Shown here: positions 15,643 through 23,357 of the stretch, piece after piece
Layout: each line of letters opens with the position of its first letter
How positions within the stretch are numbered: position 1 is the stretch's first letter
DNA from: an uncultured Tissierellia bacterium
GTDB taxonomy: Bacteria > Bacillota > Clostridia > Tissierellales > Peptoniphilaceae
Assembly (NCBI GenBank): GCA_937923265.1
Contig: CALAJY010000010.1
Location: 1 to 64,000, forward strand
Reading direction: 5' to 3'
DNA: 64,000 bases
Notes under the pieces: generated by a model
Seen by the model: the letters and a program-made list of their open reading frames with translations, nothing else
Told to the model about the DNA's origin: nothing
Databases searched by the model: none
Program-made: the position numbers and the translations under genes

Positions 15643-16848
15643 ATGCATAACGTACGTGAAATTGTGGAAAACCTATATTGGATTGGGGCCAACGATCATC
15701 GCACCCATCTGTTTGAAAATATTCATCCGATTCCCGAGGGCGTAAGCTACAACTCTTATGTGCTCTTGGATGAAAAGACCGTCCTGTTCGATACCGCCGA
15801 CTGGTCCGTGTGCCGTCAGCTATTGGACAACCTGGAATTTGTCCTGGATGGACGGAAGTTGGATTACATTATCATCAACCACATGGAACCCGACCATGCG
15901 GCAAGCTTGGGAGAAGTCCTTCTTCGCTATCCGGAGGCTACCGTGATTTCCACGGAAAAAGGCTTCTACTTCATGAGCCAGTATAACTTCCACGTGGACA
16001 AAAAGATTCAGGTCAAGACCGGCGACACCTTCAGCTCCGGAAAGCACAACTTTGCCTTTGTGGAGATTCCCATGGTTCACTGGCCGGAACCGATGGTAAC
16101 CCTGGATACCACCAACGGCGTCCTCTTCTCTGCCGATGCCTTCGGAAGCTTCAAGGCTCTGGACGGAAAGATGTTTGCGGACGAAGTGGACTATGACAGG
16201 GATTGGCTGGATGAAGCCCGTCGTTACTACACCAACATCGTCGGAAAATACGGTCCCCATGTCCAGTCGGTACTGAAGACGGCGGCAACCCTACCCATCA
16301 AGGTTCTGTGCCCCCTCCATGGTCTCGTCTGGAGAAAGGATTTGGGCTACATCCTGGACAAGTATGATAAATGGTCCAGCTACACCCCAGAGGATAATGC
16401 GGTGATGATCGTCTATGCGTCAATGTATGGCAACACCGAGGAAGCCGCACAGGTTCTCGCTTCGGAGATTGACAAGAGAGGATATTCCGATATCTCTGTC
16501 TTTGATGTATCCAGCACCGATGTTTCCTATCTGATTTCGGAAGCCTTCCGTGTCAGCCACATCATCCTGGCATCGGTAACCTATAACCTGGGCGTTTACC
16601 CGCCAATGAAAGACTTCATCGCCGATATGCAGGCGCTGAACCTGCAGAAGCGGACCATTGGTATTGTAGAGAATGGAACCTGGGCACCGAACTCCGGAAC
16701 GGAAATGCGGAAGATGATTGATGAGATGTATGAGATGTATTATCTGGATACGGAAGCTTCCTTCATCTCCTCGTTAAACAACGTCAGCGTAAAGGATATC
16801 TACGCTTTGGCAGACTCTGTCGCGGAATCCTTAAAGAAAAATCAGTAA
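15643..16848 (+). CDS. fprA: Flavodiiron protein (A-type flavoprotein, O2/NO reductase)
   Basis: This 401-aa enzyme reduces O2 to water (or NO to N2O) at a diiron site and usually takes electrons from rubredoxin. Diiron ligands are visible: HMEPDH (His80, Glu82, Asp84, His85), His146 in MVHWPEP, Asp165 in FSADAFG, and His226 in PLHGLVW. The flavodoxin domain begins near 250 with the FMN loop YASMYGNTEEAA. It has no fused rubredoxin itself. AGGAGG (15631-15636) lies 3 bases from a first ATG (15640) and 6 bases from the second (15643); I choose the second. It is the second gene of the operon starting at 13651 and ends in a strong terminator. Confidence 0.94.
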   Translation: MHNVREIVENLYWIGANDHRTHLFENIHPIPEGVSYNSYVLLDEKTVLFDTADWSVCRQLLDNLEFVLDGRKLDYIIINHMEPDHAASLGEVLLRYPEATVISTEKGFYFMSQYNFHVDKKIQVKTGDTFSSGKHNFAFVEIPMVHWPEPMVTLDTTNGVLFSADAFGSFKALDGKMFADEVDYDRDWLDEARRYYTNIVGKYGPHVQSVLKTAATLPIKVLCPLHGLVWRKDLGYILDKYDKWSSYTPEDNAVMIVYASMYGNTEEAAQVLASEIDKRGYSDISVFDVSSTDVSYLISEAFRVSHIILASVTYNLGVYPPMKDFIADMQALNLQKRTIGIVENGTWAPNSGTEMRKMIDEMYEMYYLDTEASFISSLNNVSVKDIYALADSVAESLKKNQ

Positions 16849-16886
16849 ATCCTCCCTACGGTGCCCGAATGGCACCCGGGAATAAA

Positions 16887-16926
16887 GAAAATCCCCATTG
16901 GCATCGCCAATGGGGATTTTCTTTTG
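16887..16926. terminator. Bidirectional terminator
   Basis: GAAAATCCCCATTGGC and its complement around ATC form a long perfect hairpin with A and T flanks, serving fprA (+) and mnmA (-). A smaller hairpin (GGTGCC/GGCACC) lies just before it. Confidence 0.93.
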
Positions 16927-16939
16927 CGCCACTGCGGAC

Positions 16940-18019
16940 CTATTCTTCTTGAAGGGCAACGATGGTTCCCCCACCGATGACCCGATCTCCTTGATAGCAG
17001 ACGACGGATTGGCCCGGAGCAATCGCCCGCTGTTTCTCATCGAAGAGGAGGCGAACGGTGCCATCCGCCTGCGGGAGCAGCCTTGCGGGCTGGTCTTTCT
17101 GTCCATAGCGAACCTTGGCGGTCACGGCGACTTCGTCCTTTTCCGTTTCTTCCACCCAGTTCCAATCCGCGGCCAGTAGCCCCCTAGCATAGAGCTTTTC
17201 CTCCGGACCAATGAACACCTGGTTCTTCTCCATGTCTTTCCCGTAAACATACATGGGCTCTTTCATCGCCACTCCCAGGCCGCGACGCTGACCGATGGTG
17301 TACGCTATGGCGCCTTTATGCCGGCCGACCACCTTTCCCTTCTCGGTTCGAATTTCCCCGGGCTCAAACGACTTATGCTCCCGTCGCTCCAAGAAACCCA
17401 CGTAATCGCCATCAGGTACAAAGCAGATGTCCTGTGAGTCATGCTTTCGTGCATTGATAAAGCCCTGCTCTTCCGCAATCTTGCGAATTTCCGTCTTCCG
17501 ATAGTTTCCCACCGGGAGCAGGGTGTGGGCTAAGCTTTCCTGCGTAAAATGGTAGAGTGCATAGCTCTGATCCTTACTCTCATCGATCCCCCGCAAGAGG
17601 GCATAATGGTCTCCCCGTTTCTCCACTCGGGCATAGTGACCACTGGCAACATAATCGCAGCCCAATTCTTCCGCCCGTTGCAAGAGCTTATCAAACTTCA
17701 GATAGCGGTTGCAGTCCACACAGGGATTCGGCGTCCATCCCTTCCGGTAATAGTCCACAAACTTTTCAATCACCTTTTGATCAAAGTCGTGAGAAAAGTC
17801 ATAGACCTGAAAGTCAATCCCCAGCCGGAAACATACACTCCGTGCATCTTCCACATCGTCGAGGCTGCAGCAGGTATGCCCCTTGGGAATGCCGATTTCT
17901 TCATTGTTGTAGAGTCGCATGGTAACCCCGATGCAATCATACCCCTGTTCCTTGAGCAGGTAGGCGGCAACGCTGGAATCCACCCCTCCGGACATGGCAA
18001 CTAAGACTTTTTTCTTCAT
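16940..18019 (-). CDS. mnmA: tRNA-specific 2-thiouridylase
   Basis: MnmA adds sulfur to uridine-34 of tRNA-Lys, Glu and Gln. This 359-aa protein has the PP-loop AMSGGVDSSVAAYLL at the N-terminus, the first catalytic Cys in NPCVDCNRYLKF, and the second in QDICFVPDGDY. It overlaps the upstream cysteine desulfurase by four bases (ATGA). That enzyme is therefore the likely sulfur donor, a pairing common in Bacillota. Confidence 0.96.
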   Translation of the reverse strand: MKKKVLVAMSGGVDSSVAAYLLKEQGYDCIGVTMRLYNNEEIGIPKGHTCCSLDDVEDARSVCFRLGIDFQVYDFSHDFDQKVIEKFVDYYRKGWTPNPCVDCNRYLKFDKLLQRAEELGCDYVASGHYARVEKRGDHYALLRGIDESKDQSYALYHFTQESLAHTLLPVGNYRKTEIRKIAEEQGFINARKHDSQDICFVPDGDYVGFLERREHKSFEPGEIRTEKGKVVGRHKGAIAYTIGQRRGLGVAMKEPMYVYGKDMEKNQVFIGPEEKLYARGLLAADWNWVEETEKDEVAVTAKVRYGQKDQPARLLPQADGTVRLLFDEKQRAIAPGQSVVCYQGDRVIGGGTIVALQEE

Positions 18020-19185
18020 TCCTGCTCTCCTTTCTTACCACAGATTTCCTGCATGGCCTGAATCGTTGCTTCGATTTCTTCTTCGGTATTCTCCGGCCCG
18101 AGGGAAAAACGCAGGGCACTCTTTAGGCGCTCCTCGGAAAAGCCCATGCTGACCAAGACATGACTCGCTTGGTTCGCCCCCGCTTGGCAGGCAGACGCCG
18201 CAGAGGCACAAATTCCTTTTTCATTCAGCCGGTAAAGAATCACATCATGATCCCCGTGGTCCAGGCTTACGTGAACATGACCCGGTGCCCGGTCAGCCCC
18301 CTCTCCGGTAACCCGTAACCCCGGAATCTGCTTGAGTCCCCGAATGAGGCGGTCCCGCAGGCTGCGGGTAAAGGCCCACTCGCTCTCCCCCGCCTCCAGG
18401 TGCTCCCGAAGGGCTGCCACCATGCCCGCAATTCCCGGAACATTCACCGTTCCGGAGCGCAATCCTCGCTCCTGTCCTCCTCCGTAAATCAGCGGAAGCG
18501 GGGTTGTTCCTTGGCGACAGAATAGGGCGCCCACCCCCTTGGGACCGTTAAACTTGTGGGAGGACAGGCTGAGAAAGTCCACAGGGAGTTGGGCAAGAGA
18601 CAGGGGAAGATGCCCTACGGCCTGGACGGCATCCGTGTGCATGAGGGCCCCATATTTATGGGCCAGGCGGCCGAATTGTGCCACATCCTGAATGGTTCCC
18701 AGTTCATTATTTACCATCATGAGGGAAACCAGGGCGGTCCCTCCCTGCCTTTCTTCCTCCGCCAGGGCTTTCTCCAGGGCTTCCGGCAAAACTTGGCCCT
18801 CCGCATTGGGCGAAAGAAGATGGATCCGGGCTCCCTCTCTCTCCAACAGGGGAAGGAGTTTTAGGATGGCCTCATGCTCAAAGGAAGAGGTGATAATGGC
18901 GGACCTTCCCTGTTTTTTTCCCTGGAGAAAGCCGCTCCAAAGCGCCTGGTTATCGGCTTCTGTCCCCCCCGAGCAGAAGACGAGCTCGCGAGGCTGACAG
19001 GAGAGAAGCTGCGCCAATTCCTCCCGCGCAAAGACCAGCCCTCTCGCACTTTCCTGACCGGCTCCATGACTGGAGGAGCTGTTGGCAAAGTGCGCAAAGA
19101 GGTAGGGCTTCATGGCCGCAAAGGCCCCGGGGCTCAACGGGGTCGTCGCTGCATGATCCAGGTATATCCATCTTTTTTTCTCCAT
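18016..19185 (-). CDS. Cysteine desulfurase (IscS/NifS type)
   Basis: This 389-aa PLP enzyme takes sulfur from cysteine and leaves alanine. Motifs are YLDHAATTPLSP at the N-terminus, the PLP lysine in SSHKFNGPKGVGALF, and the mobile catalytic Cys in ASAASACQAG followed by QASHVL, as in group I enzymes. The ATG at 19185 follows GAGGAAAGC; a longer open frame to 19230 runs into the L25 terminator. Coupling to mnmA suggests tRNA thiolation as the main task. No iscU or iscR is nearby. Confidence 0.93.
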   Translation of the reverse strand: MEKKRWIYLDHAATTPLSPGAFAAMKPYLFAHFANSSSSHGAGQESARGLVFAREELAQLLSCQPRELVFCSGGTEADNQALWSGFLQGKKQGRSAIITSSFEHEAILKLLPLLEREGARIHLLSPNAEGQVLPEALEKALAEEERQGGTALVSLMMVNNELGTIQDVAQFGRLAHKYGALMHTDAVQAVGHLPLSLAQLPVDFLSLSSHKFNGPKGVGALFCRQGTTPLPLIYGGGQERGLRSGTVNVPGIAGMVAALREHLEAGESEWAFTRSLRDRLIRGLKQIPGLRVTGEGADRAPGHVHVSLDHGDHDVILYRLNEKGICASAASACQAGANQASHVLVSMGFSEERLKSALRFSLGPENTEEEIEATIQAMQEICGKKGEQE

Positions 19186-19202
19186 GCTTTCCTCGCTCTC
19201 TA

Positions 19203-19244
19203 CGAAAAAAACGGAGGTAGCGCACAACATTCGCCTACCTCCGC
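19203..19244 (-). terminator. Terminator after L25/ctc
   Basis: CGGAGGTAGGCG and CGCTACCTCCG pair on the minus strand and are followed by seven T. Confidence 0.9.
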
Positions 19245-19266
19245 TTTCCCATCTCTCAAAAAAGGA

Positions 19267-19914
19267 CTAGTCTTCTTTTTCTTTTTCCTTATCCTCTTGA
19301 CCGATTTCAGGCACATCGGCTGCATCAACGGTTTCCTCTTCTTCTGCAGGCTGTTCCTGAGGTTCGCTCAAGCTGGCAACGGGTGTTTCCAGGTCCAAAA
19401 GAATATCAATGTTTTCATCCTTGGCAATATCCAAATCCGCCACCGTCAGCGTGTCTCCAATCTGCATTTCCTTCACGTCCATCTCGGTCTGAGAAGGAAT
19501 GTTGGAAGGCAAGCACTCCACTTCCACTTCTTCCAACTGCTGGTTCAAAACGGACGGCTGCACGCGAATCTCTCCACGGTTTAAGAGGATGATTGGTACG
19601 ACGACCTTGATCTTCTCATTCATGTTGACTTCGTGGAAGTCAACGTGTAGGTATTGGTCACGAACCGGGTGCTTCTGTGCTTCTTTAATCAGCACCGTGT
19701 GCGTCTTGTCCCCGGCGACTTCCAAATCCACCAAAATCGAAGTTCCCGCTTCTCCGTAAACGCGGTTGAATTCCAACTCGTTTACTTGGATGCTGATTGG
19801 CTCCTGGTCTTTCTGGTATACAACTGCCGGAATCTTTCCTGCATTCCGCAGCTTATCAACTTGATTTTTTCCTTGTGCTTCCCGTTTTTCCGCATTCAAT
19901 TTGATCTCTGCCAT
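19267..19914 (-). CDS. 50S ribosomal protein L25/general stress protein Ctc
   Basis: This 215-aa protein has an N-terminal L25 domain that binds 5S rRNA (opening AEIKLNAEKREAQGKNQVDKLR) and a C-terminal TL5/CTC domain. It ends in a very acidic tail (from ~190, mostly Glu/Asp/Lys). Length and two-domain form match the Ctc branch. The ATG at 19914 follows AAGGAGGAGACT, and a strong promoter lies 30 bases upstream. It is a single-gene unit with its own terminator. Confidence 0.93.
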   Translation of the reverse strand: MAEIKLNAEKREAQGKNQVDKLRNAGKIPAVVYQKDQEPISIQVNELEFNRVYGEAGTSILVDLEVAGDKTHTVLIKEAQKHPVRDQYLHVDFHEVNMNEKIKVVVPIILLNRGEIRVQPSVLNQQLEEVEVECLPSNIPSQTEMDVKEMQIGDTLTVADLDIAKDENIDILLDLETPVASLSEPQEQPAEEEETVDAADVPEIGQEDKEKEKED

Positions 19915-19944
19915 AGTCTCCTCCTTAAAATCACATATGTGTTA

Positions 19945-19973
19945 ATTATACTGAAAAATAGGCGTTTCTTCAA
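19945..19973 (-). promoter_or_regulatory. Promoter for L25/ctc
   Basis: Minus-strand TTGAAG (19968-19973) and perfect TATAAT (19945-19950) are spaced 17 bases apart. The leader then carries the palindrome CACATATGTG. Confidence 0.75.
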
Positions 19974-19980
19974 TCTTTCT

Positions 19981-20334
19981 CTATTTTCCCGCTTTTTTCA
20001 GTGCTTCCTTGACCGCCTGCCGAAAACCCTCGCTGGTCCGCGTTGCCCCCGAAACCGTATCGATATTCTCCGACTTTTTCTGGGAAAGCTGCTCCAGGAG
20101 CCGGTCCAAGGCCTTCCCCCCAATCTCCTTGGTCTCCGTCTGCTCCAACACCTTTGCGTCATAGATGGAGCCGCTCTCATCGATGGTCACGGAAACTTTT
20201 ATGGCTCCCTCTTTCGAATATCCCCGGCCGCTTCCTTCATAGGTTCCGGCCTTATACTTCTTCTCTCCTCCACAAGCAGTCAGTGTCAATGTCGTCAAAA
20301 CAACAAGGAGAGCGGTTAATTTCCCTTTCTTCAT
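19981..20334 (-). CDS. FMN-binding domain lipoprotein
   Basis: This 117-aa protein has a lipoprotein signal (MKKGKLTALLVVL...LTLTAC, lipobox LTAC at about residue 19-22) followed by one FMN-binding domain. The flavinylation motif SGAT is visible in DTVSGATRTSEGF, where ApbE-type enzymes attach FMN to Thr. Such proteins carry electrons on the outer face of the membrane. The ATG overlaps the rho stop by four bases (ATGA), and GGAGGG precedes it, so an open frame to 20370 inside rho is not used. No apbE is in the window. Confidence 0.87.
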   Translation of the reverse strand: MKKGKLTALLVVLTTLTLTACGGEKKYKAGTYEGSGRGYSKEGAIKVSVTIDESGSIYDAKVLEQTETKEIGGKALDRLLEQLSQKKSENIDTVSGATRTSEGFRQAVKEALKKAGK

Positions 20335-22007
20335 CGTTTCCCTCCCAGACTCCGGTTCATAAAGCTGCAAAACTCTTTATTGTTGTCCGTGTTCTTGATC
20401 ATCTGGACAAACTGCATCATCAGCTCATCATGGCTTTGCTCATGTCCTCTCTTCCGTAAGAGGTTCATGGTTTCCTGCTCCTCTTTCGTTAACAGCAGGT
20501 CCTCTCGGCGGGTTCCCGAGGCAAAGATATCAATAGCCGGAAAAACACGCATCTCCGACAGATCCCGACTCAAATGGACCTCCATGTTTCCCGTGCCTTT
20601 GAACTCCTCATAGATCATATCATCCATCCGGGAGCCGGTATCCTTTAAGCAGGTGGCGAGGATGGTTAAACTTCCGTCCCCGTGAATGTTTCGAGCCGCT
20701 CCGAAAAAGCTCTTGGGCGGATACAGCGCCACGGGATCCAAACCGCCGGAAAGGGTTCGACCACTGGGTTGGGTCGTGATGTTGTAGGCCCGAGACAGTC
20801 GGGTTAGGGAATCCAAGAGGATCATCACATCCTGCCCGCTCTCCACCAGGCGCTTTGCCCGGTCAATGAGTTTCTCTGCCGTCTGCGTGTGATTGACCGC
20901 CGGCTTGTCAAAGGTGGATGAAATCACCTCCGTCCGGATCGGATCCTCCGCCTTGCGCAGATGGTTCACGGACCATTCAAAATCCGTGACCTCTTCCGGT
21001 CGCTCATCAATCAGCAGAATAAAAAGATAAATGGAAGGATACTTCGCTTCCACCGCCTGCGCAATCGACTTCAGGAGGGAGGTCTTGCCCGCCTTTGGCG
21101 GACTGACGATAAGCCCTCTCTGGCCCTTTCCGATGGGGGCCACCAGGTCCACAATGCGGTTTGAGATATCTTCCTTTCCTTGCTCTAAGCGGATTCTCTC
21201 ATTCGCATAAATCGGCGTAAGCTCATCAAAATCCTCTCGATCTTTGAAGGAAAAGGGGGCGGTGCCATTCACCGACTGGATATAAATAATGGGGGCGTAC
21301 TTGTCCTTGTCGTGGTTGTCTCCCACAATGCCTTCCACGATGTCTCCGCTGCGAAGCGAAAAACGCTTGATGTGGCTCTGGGGAACATAGTAGTCCTTGT
21401 TCTCCCCTTCCTCGGTCTCACTGCGAAGAAATCCGTATCCTTCCGCCATGACCTCCAGGACTCCGGAAGCGGAGGGAAGATCTCCATGGGGTTCCTCCCC
21501 CTGGCTGAGACCAAGCTCTTCGTCTCTTCTCTTTCTTGGAGAGGGATTTGGCTTTGCGACCTCGGTTTTCTCCCCCTCCTTCGCCGAAATCTCCCGCAAA
21601 GTTTGCCGTGTCCGGTCCGGAATCGACTCCTTTACCTCCTCATCCAATGAGCCTGCCGGCGTTTTCTTTCGGTGGTTCTGTCCCGTCTTATGATTGGATC
21701 TTTTCCGTCCTTCCTCTCCGTCCTGTTTCCGGTCTTTCCTCGCTCCTGCCTTCCGGCCGGAAGCTTTTCGAAACGACTTTGACGACTTGGAGGAAGCACG
21801 AAAGGGGTGAGATCCTTTTGAGGGTTCGTCCTCCCTATTTTTTTTCTTCGTATTCTTCGAGAGGGGCTCCTCCTTCTCCGGGGCTTCTTGTCGCTCCCGG
21901 AGCCATTGCAGCAAATCGGATTTTTTATATTTATAGGCACTTTTTAACCCGCGTGCTTTTGCCAATTCTCGTAATGCCGGTACTTTCATCTGATCGAATG
22001 ATTCCAA
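20331..22007 (-). CDS. rho: Transcription termination factor Rho
   Basis: Rho is an RNA-dependent ATPase that ends transcription. At 558 aa it is longer than E. coli Rho. After the SAP-like N-terminal segment (MKVPALRELAKARGLKSA), residues ~45-190 are a basic, low-complexity insertion rich in Lys, Arg, Ser and Glu. The RNA-binding cold-shock domain follows (ASGVLEVMAEGYGFLRS), then the ATPase with SPPKAGKTSLLKSIA (Walker A) and ILLDSLTRLSRAYN (Walker B). The start is likely a TTG at 22005-22007 with GGAGGG five bases upstream. The in-frame ATG at 22073 lacks a site and adds a hydrophobic stretch foreign to Rho. It is coupled to the flavin lipoprotein gene. Confidence 0.94.
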   Translation of the reverse strand: MESFDQMKVPALRELAKARGLKSAYKYKKSDLLQWLRERQEAPEKEEPLSKNTKKKNREDEPSKGSHPFRASSKSSKSFRKASGRKAGARKDRKQDGEEGRKRSNHKTGQNHRKKTPAGSLDEEVKESIPDRTRQTLREISAKEGEKTEVAKPNPSPRKRRDEELGLSQGEEPHGDLPSASGVLEVMAEGYGFLRSETEEGENKDYYVPQSHIKRFSLRSGDIVEGIVGDNHDKDKYAPIIYIQSVNGTAPFSFKDREDFDELTPIYANERIRLEQGKEDISNRIVDLVAPIGKGQRGLIVSPPKAGKTSLLKSIAQAVEAKYPSIYLFILLIDERPEEVTDFEWSVNHLRKAEDPIRTEVISSTFDKPAVNHTQTAEKLIDRAKRLVESGQDVMILLDSLTRLSRAYNITTQPSGRTLSGGLDPVALYPPKSFFGAARNIHGDGSLTILATCLKDTGSRMDDMIYEEFKGTGNMEVHLSRDLSEMRVFPAIDIFASGTRREDLLLTKEEQETMNLLRKRGHEQSHDELMMQFVQMIKNTDNNKEFCSFMNRSLGGKR

Positions 22008-22451
22008 GGGTCCCTCCAAAAGATAAGTAAAGAAATAAATAAAGTGTACGGAAACAAATACTGATAAATTCACTAGTAGTATATACTAAAATGTAAAACA
22101 ACAGTAGTCGAAAGAACAAAATTAGAGAAAATACAGCTGAGTAATGTAGTGAAGAAGAACCATAAGGACGATCTGTAAAACAAACCATGCACTGTCTTTC
22201 CATTCTGAAAGCTCGCTCCGTTTATAGCTTTATGTTATCATGCATATTCATTAAAAAAATAATATATCGTTGAATATAAGTAACTTCATTTCTTAATTTC
22301 AAACATAAAAAAGAGCAGCGAAGCTGCTCTTTTGAAAACTCAGAAATTGGATTGCCGGCTCTTCCAAAAACCGGTTTCTGTAAAGGCAATGCCTGAGAAA
22401 AGGAAGCTCTGGCCGTTCCGCCCTCTTCCCCACGCTTTTCCGGGAAGTTCT
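22008..22451. other. AT-rich intergenic region between fba and rho
   Basis: No gene is supported here. It contains the fba terminator (22307-22333) and, nearer rho, a long AT-rich leader. The leader carries the perfect palindrome TAGTATATACTA (22077-22088) and several weak -10-like boxes on the minus strand. The base composition is clearly more AT-rich than the flanking genes. The 110 bases between the terminator and the fba stop show nothing I recognise. Confidence 0.6.
22307..22333 (-). terminator. Terminator of the prmC-prfA-glgP-fba unit
   Basis: AAAAGAGCAGC-GAA-GCTGCTCTTTT; on the minus strand the stem is followed by a T-run. Confidence 0.88.
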
Positions 22452-23318
22452 CTATTTTGCCTTCCCGACCGATCCGAAGATTTCCATCTTTTCTTTCACC
22501 AGCTTCACGATGGCTTCCGATCCCGGCGCCAACAGCTTTCGAGGGTCAAAGCCCTTGCCTTGTTGATCCTTTCCCGCTTCCACATAGGCGCGCGTGGCTT
22601 TTGCAAAAGCAATCTGGCACTCCGTATTCACATTGATCTTCGCGACCCCCAGCGATATGGCTTTGCGAATCATCTCCTCCGGGATTCCCGTTCCGCCGTG
22701 AAGAACGAGGGGAAGATCGCCCACCTTGTCCTTAATGGCCGCAAGCGCGGTAAAGTCCAGGCCCTTCCAGTTTTCCGGATAGACCCCGTGAATGTTTCCA
22801 ATTCCCGCCGCCAGGAAATCGACCCCCTGGTCTGCAAGCTTTTCACATTCCTCGGGGTCCGCAATCTCTCCTGCGCCGATGACCCCGTCTTCTTCCCCGC
22901 CGATGGCACCGACTTCCGCTTCGACGGAAATTCCCTGTGAGTGGGCAATATCTACAATCTCACGGGTTTTCTGCAAATTCTCCGCTAACTCATAAGAGGA
23001 GCCATCGAACATGACGGAGCTGAAGCCGGCCTCGATACAGGCCTTCGCTCCCTCGTAAGTCCCATGATCCAGGTGAAGGGCGACCGGAACCGTGATCTCC
23101 ATGGACTCCACCATGGCCTTGACCATCTCTGCCACCGTCTTAAAACCGGTCATGTACCTTCCGGCTCCCTCGGAAACCCCCAAAATCACCGGGCTCTGGG
23201 TCTCCTCTGCCGCTGTGAGAATGGCCTTGGTCCACTCCAGGTTGTTGATGTTAAAATGGCCCACCGCATAGTGACCCGCTACCGCCTTGTTTAACATTTC
23301 TTTTGCATTTACCAGCAT
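22452..23318 (-). CDS. fba: Class II fructose-bisphosphate aldolase
   Basis: This 288-aa zinc aldolase splits or makes fructose-1,6-bisphosphate in glycolysis and gluconeogenesis. Key motifs are AVGHFNINNLEW at the N-terminus, VALHLDHGTYE (catalytic Asp and zinc His), EAEVGAIGGEEDG (zinc Glu), GIGNIHGVY and LPLVLHGGTGIPEE (zinc His). Tagatose-bisphosphate aldolases share these motifs, but with glgP next door the glycolytic role is most likely. The ATG at 23318 follows GAAAGGG. It lies 39 bases after glgP and closes that operon. Confidence 0.94.
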   Translation of the reverse strand: MLVNAKEMLNKAVAGHYAVGHFNINNLEWTKAILTAAEETQSPVILGVSEGAGRYMTGFKTVAEMVKAMVESMEITVPVALHLDHGTYEGAKACIEAGFSSVMFDGSSYELAENLQKTREIVDIAHSQGISVEAEVGAIGGEEDGVIGAGEIADPEECEKLADQGVDFLAAGIGNIHGVYPENWKGLDFTALAAIKDKVGDLPLVLHGGTGIPEEMIRKAISLGVAKINVNTECQIAFAKATRAYVEAGKDQQGKGFDPRKLLAPGSEAIVKLVKEKMEIFGSVGKAK

Positions 23319-23357
23319 AATTTTTCCCTTTCTTCGGGGATCAGGAATCCCTCGACC

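Noticed and set aside
21931..22203. 90-codon minus-strand open frame in the rho leader, with a hydrophobic middle
   Set aside because: No ribosome binding site, composition follows the AT-rich intergenic DNA, and it overlaps the true rho start. Read as chance.
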